A stretch of 10,028 nt of DNA from Maribacter sp. (GTDB lineage Bacteria > Bacteroidota > Bacteroidia > Flavobacteriales > Flavobacteriaceae). The notes under the pieces are model-generated. The model was given only the letters and a program-made list of their open reading frames with translations, was not told where the DNA came from and searched no databases. Shown one piece after another: positions 1 to 7,600 of this stretch. The position numbers were made by a program, and so were the translations under genes. Within the stretch, counting starts at the first letter, position 1; each line of letters opens with the position of its first letter. The stretch is from NCBI GenBank assembly GCA_030730545.1, contig JANQUX010000074.1, positions 1 to 10,028 on the forward strand. Reading direction: 5' to 3'.

Positions 1-300
1 ATATTATTCTATATTCCTAATGCTTTGGACAAATTAATTAATCACGACCAAACTGGAAAAGTCGTAGAAAGTAGTGCAGTAATGATAACGGCTGGCCTTT
101 TTATTTTAATAGGTGTAGTTCTTTTCTTGTATAATAAAACTATGATGATAGTTACAGCTATGCTAACCTTGTATATGATTTTTATAGTATTAATTCATAT
201 GTATAAAGGAAAGCCTTCTGAACTTGTAATTCTAATTCTTATGTCAACAGTATGCGCTGCTTATATAAGAAAACCAGAATTATTTCAGCTGACATCTTAA
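1..300 (+). CDS. Partial multi-pass inner-membrane protein, possibly DoxX-like (3' end)
   Basis: The reading frame is open from the first base, so the gene begins upstream of the window; the TTG at 25 is an internal codon rather than a convincing start. What remains ends at the TAA at 298-300. The visible 100 residues start with the tail of a hydrophobic helix (ILFYIPNAL), then a short polar loop (DKLINHDQTGK), then three hydrophobic stretches of about 15-20 residues (AGLFILIGVVLFLY; TAMLTLYMIFIVLIHMY; LVILILMSTVCAAYI). There is a short basic loop before the last helix and a polar C-terminus. A small protein of about four helices with this loop spacing resembles DoxX/DoxX-like proteins, but no diagnostic residue secures that family. 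It is separated from the next gene by only 25 bp on the same strand, so the two may be co-transcribed. Coding and membrane nature are fairly sure; the family is a guess. Confidence 0.6.
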   Translation: MLFYIPNALDKLINHDQTGKVVESSAVMITAGLFILIGVVLFLYNKTMMIVTAMLTLYMIFIVLIHMYKGKPSELVILILMSTVCAAYIRKPELFQLTS

Positions 301-325
301 TCGTAAAGTTCAAATAAAGGATAAC

Positions 326-604
326 ATGAAATCAGAGGTGCTTAAAATTGGAAATGCAAAATTGACTAAATCCATTTTTCAACAAATTCCAGATTCCAAA
401 ATAATCTTTGATTACAACGATGATGTAATTGACACTATACTAGGTTATGTAAAAAATAGAAATAACACCTATTTGCTTAGTTACGAAGAGGGTATACTTT
501 ACAAAATATTACTACATATTCCAGATCATTTGGGCAAACATCTAAATTACCATCGACCATATTTTACAGATATACCATTTTTAAGTTATGATGGCCTTAT
601 ATAA
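326..604 (+). CDS. Hypothetical protein, 92 residues
   Basis: The ATG at 326 follows an A-rich leader ending AAAGGATAAC, typical of Bacteroidota starts. The product is soluble and of mixed charge, starting MKSEVLKIGNAKLTKSIF and ending HRPYFTDIPFLSYDGLI, with no signal peptide, membrane segment or metal motif. I do not recognise a family. The first half reads like an alpha/beta protein and the C-terminus is aromatic-rich. The protein is short and is followed by 750 bp with no gene, so it could be the N-terminal part of a once longer gene. The gene sits 25 bp downstream of the membrane-protein fragment on the same strand. The low G+C and orphan character fit accessory DNA. It is probably a real gene, but its function is unknown. 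Confidence 0.5.
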   Translation: MKSEVLKIGNAKLTKSIFQQIPDSKIIFDYNDDVIDTILGYVKNRNNTYLLSYEEGILYKILLHIPDHLGKHLNYHRPYFTDIPFLSYDGLI

Positions 605-995
605 ATAAAAATGCAGCACGCGCAAAAAAACATTTATGATTCCTGTATTCATAAGCTATTAAAAGGTAACAATCAATTATATTCTCAATAGAAGATGTTG
701 ATCATAGCATGGAGAAACTTGTGCTTTACTTTCTAATCATACGGCTTTCGTACCAGTCGTTTGATAGCTTGTGAAGGAATCTGTTTTAATTCGGGCATTT
801 AATTATTATTGGATTTTTCCAGACCAAGTTATCATAATTTTCTAAATCGTATTAAGGGTTACTTCTTTCTTGAATACCTTATAAATCCTTAGTTTGTTTA
901 TAATTTACTACTTTCTTATATGCGATATCAGAACTAATCAAAGCCTAAACTACAATCGCGCTGAGTTAACTTATTCCAAAGTTTCTTTAAATCTT

Positions 996-1032
996 CCATT
1001 AATAAGTTGATATAAAATCAACTTATTAATGG
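996..1032. repeat. Perfect inverted repeat, 16-bp arms, 5-bp loop
   Basis: The arm CCATTAATAAGTTGAT (996-1011) is followed by the loop ATAAA (1012-1016) and the exact reverse complement ATCAACTTATTAATGG (1017-1032). The symmetry stops abruptly at both ends. No T-run follows on either strand, so this is not a classical intrinsic terminator, although a stem this long could still stop transcription or protect RNA ends. A regulator site or the scar of a small mobile element are alternatives. The palindrome itself is certain; its role is not. Confidence 0.9.
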
Positions 1033-1259
1033 ACTGCATATATCATATATAATACGAATCTATTAATCCGACATATAATTATTTAATACAAATCCCTTCT
1101 AAAAATTAGTAGTTAGTACAAAGAATAACAAAGTTTAATTTTTGCTTTTTGACGAAAGTTCTGAATATATATATATTGTCCAATTCGCATTTAATAGACT
1201 ATAAATTTATAATAATCTAAATATATTAACAAAAAATTATGAGGTTTGAAATATTTAAT

Positions 1260-1267
1260 TATATTTG
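1260..1267 (+). promoter_or_regulatory. Candidate -7 box (TATATTTG) for the alginate lyase gene
   Basis: TATATTTG is an exact match to the Bacteroidota -7 consensus TAnnTTTG. A TTTG lies at 1245-1248, closer than the usual -33 spacing, so the -33 element is not convincing. If used, transcription would start around 1273-1276, about 80 bp before the ATG at 1357. That start lies inside the palindromic operator that follows, which would suit repression. Confidence 0.45.
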
Positions 1268-1323
1268 GTTCATCATATTGGTTTACCAATCTGATGAACC
1301 AATCTGATAAACCAATTTATCAA
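1265..1323 (+). promoter_or_regulatory. Palindromic operator array with 13-bp periodicity upstream of alginate lyase
   Basis: The block is built from TTGGT/ACCAA half-sites. A nested palindrome spans 1265-1302: outer arms TTGGTTCATCA (1265-1275) and TGATGAACCAA (1292-1302) pair perfectly, and the core ATTGGTTTACCAAT (1277-1290) is itself symmetrical around TT. On the right, three 13-bp units follow head to tail: ACCAATCTGATGA (1285-1297), ACCAATCTGATAA (1298-1310) and ACCAATTTATCAA (1311-1323). On the left, TTGGTT recurs at 1265 and 1278, again 13 bp apart. TGGT-(few bases)-ACCA cores are known for FadR-subfamily GntR repressors. Assigning this array to such a regulator, and to alginate-responsive control, is inference from position. 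It overlaps the predicted transcription start. Confidence 0.7.
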
Positions 1324-1356
1324 ATTTCAGTTTTATTAATTTTAAAAAAGAATTAA

Positions 1357-3003
1357 ATGAAAAAGAATTTAAACTTTAAGGTCTTAGAAAGACTTAATTT
1401 AATGATTGTATTTGCTTTATTAACAACTTTTTTTTCCTGTACACAGGAGGATGATCTTGAAGAAGCTATTACGGGTGCTAATGACGAATTTGTCGTGGCA
1501 TCTTTAACTAGTTCGACAGTACAGGCTGAAAACTATGACGCGCAAAGCGGTATCCAAATTGCTGGGGGCAGCAAGGTAGGTTATATTAACAATGGCGATT
1601 GGATCAGATTCGATGATTTTGATTTTGATGGTGCAAATTCCGTATCCGTAAGAGCCGCAAGTAACAGAAGTGGCGGTAACATAGAATTTAGAGCCGGTGG
1701 AACTAATGGCGATTTATTGGGTACAGTTAGCATAACTAACACCGGGAGCTGGAATAACATGCAAACCTTTACAGGTAATATGAACGACAACTCCAATAAC
1801 TCGGACCTTTATCTCATATTTAAAGGAGGTAATGGTTATTTGTTCGATGTTGACTCTTTTGTACTTAGCGGAAACGATGATAGTGGAAGTTGCGATTTAC
1901 CTTGGACTGACAGTGGCTTTAGATTGGCAAATGGAACGCAAGCTTACAGAAAAACCGTGGATATTTCATGCGAAAGTAATGTTACTCTTTCTCTAGTTGC
2001 TTCGGGTACGGGCAATATGGAGACCGCTGATTACATGAGAATTTATTATAAGGTTGACGGTGGTTCTCAACAAACAATATACACCAAGAATGATTCTTTT
2101 TCTGAACAATCTTTCTCAGTTGGTAATATTCAAGGTAATTCCTTAGAGATAATCGTTGATGCAAAAAATTCAGCTTCAAACGAAGTACATACCTTAAGCA
2201 ATGTCAGAGTTTCTACTGATAATCCCCAACCGCCAACAGGAGGTTCTGCCGCAGATATTATTGGTGGAATGAATTCAAAATGGAAACTGAACGCTTTCTC
2301 TGGTTCCTTGAACGTTGGATCTGGAGATTATGGAAAATCTGGTTCGAATGGTTTAAGCTATTCAGATAGGGCTAGTACAAGTGACAATGACAATTGGTTC
2401 TTTGAAACCAACGGCTATGCAGCATTTAAATGCCATGCGGGCAACCCTACTTCTAGCGGTTCAGGTAATATGCGTAGCGAATTACGTGAGTTAGATGGTA
2501 GTGGAGATGAAAGGAGTTGGAATGGTACTACAAGTACTACCCACAGAATGCGCTATAAGGTACAAATACGTCGTATGCCAACCTCTGGTAAGCTGTGTTT
2601 TGGACAAATTCATGGCTCAGGTAATTTTGATGATGTTATCAGATTACAAATTGATGATTCTAGTGCAGATAGAGGCGCTACCACCGGTAAAACCAGTGGA
2701 ACATATGATGTTATGGTAAAAGGTTACGTAACGGAAAATCTTGATCCAGATAGAAGAAATGATTCTTGGGCTCGTATACAAATGAATAGGGAATATGATG
2801 TGGAAATATCTATGACCAATAAAAAAGTGACTGTTAAGTTTGACGGTTCTACTATCTATACTTCTATGGATGTGAATTCTACGGACAACTATTTTAAAGC
2901 AGGTGCTTATTTGCAGTCGGCTCAGTTTGACAAGACCCCTCAGTTAATACGAAACAATAATAACTTTGGTGAAGTTTGGATCAAAGACTTGATTGTAGAT
3001 TAA
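1357..3003 (+). CDS. Surface lipoprotein alginate lyase, CBM6-(beta-sandwich)-PL7
   Basis: This is a 548-residue modular alginate lyase, an endo-acting beta-eliminase of polysaccharide lyase family 7. A signal peptide ends in a lipobox (FFSC, Cys28). The following TQEDD resembles the acidic lipoprotein export signal that sends Bacteroidota lipoproteins to the cell surface. Residues about 55-172 look like a CBM6 (AENYDAQSG start, NNGDWIRF, LFDVDSFVLSG end). Residues about 179-287, bounded by Cys179 and Cys201, form a second beta-sandwich-like module, possibly sugar-binding, that I cannot name. Residues about 298-548 are the PL7 domain with its three hallmark motifs: RSELREL (373-379), QIH (417-419) and YFKAGAYLQ (512-520). 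The expected catalytic Arg, Gln, His and Tyr (Tyr518) are present. QIH rather than QVH is usually linked to G-containing alginate. The ATG at 1357 follows an A-rich leader, and a strong terminator follows the stop. No SusC/SusD or other alginate gene is adjacent, so it appears monocistronic. Confidence 0.95.
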   Translation: MKKNLNFKVLERLNLMIVFALLTTFFSCTQEDDLEEAITGANDEFVVASLTSSTVQAENYDAQSGIQIAGGSKVGYINNGDWIRFDDFDFDGANSVSVRAASNRSGGNIEFRAGGTNGDLLGTVSITNTGSWNNMQTFTGNMNDNSNNSDLYLIFKGGNGYLFDVDSFVLSGNDDSGSCDLPWTDSGFRLANGTQAYRKTVDISCESNVTLSLVASGTGNMETADYMRIYYKVDGGSQQTIYTKNDSFSEQSFSVGNIQGNSLEIIVDAKNSASNEVHTLSNVRVSTDNPQPPTGGSAADIIGGMNSKWKLNAFSGSLNVGSGDYGKSGSNGLSYSDRASTSDNDNWFFETNGYAAFKCHAGNPTSSGSGNMRSELRELDGSGDERSWNGTTSTTHRMRYKVQIRRMPTSGKLCFGQIHGSGNFDDVIRLQIDDSSADRGATTGKTSGTYDVMVKGYVTENLDPDRRNDSWARIQMNREYDVEISMTNKKVTVKFDGSTIYTSMDVNSTDNYFKAGAYLQSAQFDKTPQLIRNNNNFGEVWIKDLIVD

Positions 3004-3048
3004 GGTTTACGTGTTTGTTGCTGAATTAGTAACTAAAAATTAACTAGT

Positions 3049-3080
3049 AAAAGGCTGTTCGTTTATGAACAGCCTTTTTT
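3049..3080 (+). terminator. Intrinsic terminator of the alginate lyase gene
   Basis: The stem GGCTGTTC (3053-3060) pairs perfectly with GAACAGCC (3067-3074) across the loop GTTTAT. It is followed by six T (3075-3080) and preceded by four A (3049-3052), which could make it work in both directions. It lies 45 bp after the lyase stop codon. Confidence 0.93.
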
Positions 3081-3163
3081 ATGAATTCGAATTTAAAATC
3101 TATATGTTTTTATGCAGACATAAATATTACAAATTAAACCTGCATTAAAATTCTAAATAACCG

Positions 3164-3722
3164 ATGGAAAAACAACAATGGCTTGTATATACCCTATTAC
3201 TTAAAGAAAATAAGCATTATATTGATATTGCTTATGATGTTGAGAAAAATTTCAGGCGCATTGTGGGACCCTAAAAAAAGGCGCAAAGTTTACTAAAAAC
3301 ATAAACTACTTAAAATATTAGAAACCATAGAAACAAGAACAACCAATTTATATGAAGCTATGGTTATTGAAGATATCACAACTCATAGTTATATGAAATT
3401 ATATGGTCCTAAAAACGTAAAAGGAGGTAGATTTTTAGGTTCATATAGAAAAAGATATAAAAGGTTTTTATTATTTGAAGAAAGAGGGTATTTATCAAAT
3501 CTGACCAAATTGTATTGCGAATTTGATATAACATATAGTGGATTGGAACAATTGGGTATTTTAGCATTTGCTAAAAGCGGAGCGAATTCCTGTTTTGTAA
3601 TGCCAACAATTTTATACGCTAAAAATCAGCGTTTAAATAAAGAATTTGCTTTACAAAAGTTAATCGAGAAATGGGTATTATGCCAACACCCAACATTCAA
3701 TCAAATTCAAAAGTCTAAATAA
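3164..3722 (+). pseudogene. GIY-YIG-like nuclease gene broken by two frameshifts
   Basis: Three frames together read as one protein. From the ATG at 3164 the first frame gives MEKQQWLVYTLLLKENKHYI, then DIAYDVEKNFRR, before a stop at 3272-3274. The next frame around 3280-3299 gives GAKFTKN. The third frame from about 3300 gives HKLLKILETIETRTTNLYEA, then MVIEDITTHSYMKLYG and NVKGGRFLGS, running to the TAA at 3720-3722. This order matches the small GIY-YIG nuclease layout: VYxLLLxNxxYYxG, R and H, then KxTKxHKPxxLLE, YEAxxxE and a late VRGGxF. Arg of FRR and Glu of the YEA region remain, but the YIG glycine is replaced by Asp. Frameshifts lie near 3262-3280 (next to an A7 run) and 3293-3300 (next to an A5 run). 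The C-terminal 70 residues are not recognisable. Two sequencing errors could mimic this, but the extra YIG substitution favours real decay. Confidence 0.72.
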
Positions 3723-3740
3723 ACGATAATTAAATATATA

Positions 3741-3759
3741 AGCCTAAACGTTTGGGGCT
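3741..3759. promoter_or_regulatory. Imperfect palindrome around AAACGTTT
   Basis: The core AAACGTTT (3746-3753) is flanked by AGCC on the left and GGCT on the right with unequal spacers (T versus GG). It lies between the broken nuclease gene and the flavodoxin-like gene, 20 bp before the latter's start. It could be a worn terminator of the upstream gene or an operator of the downstream one. The evidence is weak. Confidence 0.25.
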
Positions 3760-3778
3760 AATTATAAAATAAGTGATT

Positions 3779-4513
3779 ATGAACAAAAATGATTTTAGTG
3801 AGTTGAAAGTTATGTATATAAATTGTACTCTTAAAAAATCTCCACAAGAAAGCCACACCAAAACCTTGATGGAAGTTTCCAAAGCTATTATGGCTAAGGA
3901 AAACGTCAATGTTGACGAAATCCGATTAGTCGACCATCAAATTGCAAGTGGTGTTTATCCCGATATGACCGAGCATGGTTGGGAAGTTGACGAATGGCCA
4001 GAACTATCAAAGAAGATTCTGGACGCGGATGTTCTTGTAGTGGGAACACCAATTTGGTTAGGCGAAAAATCGTCAGAAGCCCAAAAATTAATCGAAAGAC
4101 TTTACGCTATGAGTAGTCAGACCAATGATAAAGGTCAATACGTCTATTATGGTAAGGTTGGTGGCTGCATCGTTACCGGTAATGAAGATGGTATCAAACA
4201 TTGTGCGATGGGAATACTGTACTCGCTCCAACACGTAGGTTATTCCATACCGCCCCAAGCAGATTGCGGATGTCTCGGAAAAGTAGGCCCAGGACCAAGT
4301 TATGGGGATAAAGAATGGAAAGGAGAAAAACTGAATAATCCTGTGGGCTTTGATAGTGATTTCACGAATAGGAATACCACGTTTATGACATATAATCTGC
4401 TTCATTTAGCATTAATGTTAAAAAACAATAGTGGTTATTCAAATTATGGCAACTCTCGAAAGGACTGGGATGATGGAGAGCGATGGGAGTTTGAAAACCC
4501 AGAATACCGCTAA
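3779..4513 (+). CDS. Flavodoxin-fold NAD(P)H:FMN reductase-like protein
   Basis: This 244-residue cytoplasmic protein has the flavodoxin/NADPH-dependent FMN reductase pattern. The first strand VMYINCTL (about 11-18) leads into the loop KKSPQESHT, corresponding to the GSPRxxS/T-type FMN-phosphate loop, although its usual Gly-Ser is replaced by Cys-Thr. The second conserved loop VVGTPIWLGEKSSEAQKLIE (about 87-106) matches the family's PIYxGxxSxxLKxxID flavin-binding stretch. A further core strand is VGGCIVTGNEDG. The C-terminal third (QADCGCLGKVGPGPSYG and beyond) is Gly/Pro-rich and seems characteristic of a subgroup. The likely role is flavin-dependent reduction of a small molecule such as a quinone; the substrate is unknown. 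I chose the ATG at 3779. A GTG at 3773, two codons earlier, is also in frame but less likely. The gene stands alone on this strand and converges on the large surface-protein gene. Confidence 0.82.
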   Translation: MNKNDFSELKVMYINCTLKKSPQESHTKTLMEVSKAIMAKENVNVDEIRLVDHQIASGVYPDMTEHGWEVDEWPELSKKILDADVLVVGTPIWLGEKSSEAQKLIERLYAMSSQTNDKGQYVYYGKVGGCIVTGNEDGIKHCAMGILYSLQHVGYSIPPQADCGCLGKVGPGPSYGDKEWKGEKLNNPVGFDSDFTNRNTTFMTYNLLHLALMLKNNSGYSNYGNSRKDWDDGERWEFENPEYR

Positions 4514-4540
4514 AGCTACTAGCTACATCGTAGGCTCTAA

Positions 4541-4628
4541 TCGAACTTTACAACAAATGAAAGTTTCGCGTATAAAAGTCGCCTATTTCTAAAAATTGGT
4601 CAATAGCAAAGTTCGAACAAAGGATAAA
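4541..4628. repeat. Inverted repeat TCGAACTTT/AAAGTTCGA between convergent genes
   Basis: TCGAACTTT (4541-4549) is exactly complementary to AAAGTTCGA (4609-4617), 59 bp apart, in the 118-bp gap between two convergent stop codons. The right arm is part of a 20-bp near-repeat (AAAGTTCGAACAAAGGATAA, 4609-4628) that also occurs at 305-324 (18 of 20 identical) and in weaker form at 8891-8910 (17 of 20). The arms are short for the loop length, and no T-run follows, so a terminator function is doubtful. I see no better terminator in this gap. Confidence 0.5.
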
Positions 4629-4631
4629 TCT

Positions 4632-7600
4632 TTAGCTTTTTTTTATTCTATAGGTTATCCTTCGATTGGTAATTACAGTTCTTGATTTAACGTTGAGAAT
4701 TGCCTCGTTGGAAATCACCTGTCCGCAGACATAATTATTATTGGTAACGATTGCGCGGTACAGATTACCGTTCTTAATAGAATCCGGGGAGATTACGGTC
4801 AATGCGTCCGTTGTAGTACCCGAGTATTCGGCACCATCGGTTATATCGCTAAAAGTAGAACCGTTATCCGTACTTAACTGCCATTGATACGTATCCGTAT
4901 CGCTTGAGGTAAGGTCAAACATAGCATCGTCGGGTACGAACACGTTTTGATCTGTTGGTTGTAATGTGATCAGAGGTGCGTTGCCCACTTCTTGAAATGT
5001 ATATTCGGAAGAATTAGTGCTAATTGCCGGGGTGGTAGTATAGGCGTCCCCAGCTCCGTTAATTCCAGCGGCAGTTACCAATCCGTTGGCGTTTACTTCC
5101 ATGTTCGTAATAACTCCGCCATAGGTACCATCATCATTACTGTCCGCGTTACTATCGGCATAAGCTTCGTTGGCATCGTTACAGCCGTCGTTGTCGGAGT
5201 CGATATCCAAATCATCGGTTATACCATCTTTATCGGTATCCAAACCTGCCGCCCAAATTATTGTATTGACCAAGAGATTTTCACCTGTGGAATTAAATCC
5301 TACTGTACTATTATTCAATGGAAGGACACTGCGCCTTCCCGGAGCGATACCCGCATCCATCGCATCACCAACCTCCCAAGCTATGAGTACCGCTTGCCCG
5401 TTTGGATGGTACCCTAATTTGGTACCTGAAACCACGTTGTTCACATAGAACCCTGCATCTCCAACATCTAGGTCGCCCAAGGATAGGCCTGCGGTAATTG
5501 GATGCGTATTATCCGTAATGTTGATGATGTTAGTAGTGTTATTAACCGTAGCTCCCGTGGTACCCAGAATGTCGTCATAAAGCGCATTCTCACTTGTTAC
5601 TATACCATTTGTCGTAGTTGCTAGATTTGCAATATTTGCCAATGCTGTACCACTATTTACATCTTCGTATATGAATGTCACCGAATAGTCATTGGCATTT
5701 CCGCCAAAATTGTCATCCACTACCGTTACCGTATACCCTAAGGCTATGAGTTTGTCTATTGTATTCTGTTCTTCGGTTTCTGGAGCGTTTTGCGTTACCC
5801 ACAATACCGTCTTAGGTCGTTCTACGGTATCAAGAATACCATCATTATCATCATCTAGATCGGTTCTGTCGCCCACTCCGTCATTATCGCTATCAGTATC
5901 CTCATATAAGATGGCACTGTTCTCGATACGAACACAGAGATTGTCCGGATGGGTTACCACCAAGTTGTAAACATTCCGGTTCAAGCCTGTAACTTCTGAG
6001 ATATTCAAGGTGCTTGTATTCGTACCGCTGTAAACGCCCCCATTAGTAAGGTCAATACCGTTTACTTGCCATTGAAATTGAAGATTTGAACTGTCATCGG
6101 TAGCAGGTGGTACCGAATAATTAGGCGAACCCGATATATAACTCTGTGTATATTCTGCCGTGGCGGTTGTTACCGTAAAGTTGGTACCGCCCCCGTTCAA
6201 TATATTTTGATCTATTAATGCGGTGGCGTCAACGGTGGCGCGTGTTGCAAGTTGAAAAGTATAATCTGATGTAGTACTGCTGATCAGCGGATTCGTGTAA
6301 CCGTCAGAACCACCGGTGACCGTTCCGTTTGTGGAATTATAATCCGTACCCTGAAGCTCTCCAGGTTTAGAGGAACTTTCCGTATATCCGGCTTCCGTAA
6401 CGTCATTACAACCGTCTCCATCACTATCCGCTTCGTTAAAATCAGGAACCCCATCTCCATCGGTGTCCGTAGATAGATACGCCGTTGCCAAAGTGCCGCT
6501 ATCCGGGGAGGTCTCAATATTGTCATATACACCATTAGCGCCTACTGTACCGTTTGTGGAATCTATGATACCGTCATTATTGGTATCAAGATTACCATTT
6601 CCGTTCTCTATGATATCATAAATACCGTCATTGTCCGCATCCAGGTCAAAATTGTTGAATATGCCATCGTTATCTGAATCTAAACAGGTGGGGGTTGAAA
6701 CCACCCAGATTTCGACATCATCTATAAAGTTACCAGATCCTAAAGCCCCTGTAGACGTAGAGACCGCGTCAAAAATAAAATAGGTATTGGACTGGCCAGC
6801 TGGGACTATATAAGAACCGGTATATGAGCCCCAAGCCGTATTACCGTCACTCATCGTCTGTTGCACGGTCGCAGAGGTAAGGTCTGCACCGATACGAACG
6901 GTGGCGACATCAGTACCATCTCGCCCCCGATGATGCACGGACCATTGTACTTCAGACCCTGGGGTCAGGCACAATATCTGGTATAGTGCCGATGAAACCC
7001 TAGCGTTCAGTTCGGCGAACTGATTCCCTTCGAAAGAAGGCACGCCCCTAAAACCGGAGGACCATATTTCGATCAAGCCATCGGAAGCGGTCGTAGACCA
7101 CCCTGGTACATTACTCTCGTTCGTTTGTATATAGCTTGCATTTGGAATCACAGGATTCTCAAAACCACCATTGGTTATAGGTTCCAAACAGATAGTTCCC
7201 GCACATTCATCTTCGTCCAGAACACCATCGTTGTCATCATCGTCATCACAGATATCACCAACGCCATCACCGTCATTATCTTCTTGCAAAGGGTTTGCCG
7301 TTGTAGGGCAGTTGTCCATACTATCCTCAATACCGTCACCATCGGCATCCGGACCTGCCGTTGGACAAACGATAGAACTACAATTTCCGGTACAATCCAC
7401 TTCATTGGGCGGCGCAAATGAATTTGATGTTACCGAAGCATTCGGAGTTCCTGAATCGAAAGGAGAACTGTTTGAATTTGTAGTATCGTAAAAGTTTATT
7501 CCTCCTACGTCATTACCAAACGAATTGTTTTGAACGGTATTACCTGTAAAATAATAGCTTCCACTACCAGTTACTGCATTATTATTAGTGAAATTAATAC

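Larger units (their letters stand above)
605..1356. other. Gene-free AT-rich intergenic region
   Basis: All frames on both strands are broken by frequent stops, and no ORF here is convincing. The longest protein-like run is a 21-codon minus-strand frame at 798-733 starting MPELKQIPSQAIKRL, which is too short to call. The region holds a perfect palindrome at 996-1032, an alternating TA run near 1166-1176, and the promoter and operator array of the alginate lyase gene at 1260-1323. The rest shows nothing I can name, and it may contain decayed coding sequence. Confidence 0.6.

Noticed and set aside
733..798. Minus-strand 21-codon frame MPELKQIPSQAIKRL...
   Set aside because: It reads like the start of a protein, but stops follow at once and no continuation in other frames is convincing; too short to call.
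1285..1323. CRISPR-like repeat array
   Set aside because: The 13-bp units are contiguous with no spacers, and are better explained as regulator half-sites before the lyase gene.
4541..4628. Integron attC site
   Set aside because: The inverted arms and spacing of about 88 bp recall an attC, but the RYYYAAC and GTTRRRY core boxes are not present at the ends and no integrase is in view.
4992..5970. Plus-strand frames opposite the large surface protein
   Set aside because: Low-complexity Ser-, Ile- and Val-rich translations are what antisense reading of the DxDxDG repeats and Thr/Asn-rich modules gives; the minus-strand gene explains this region.
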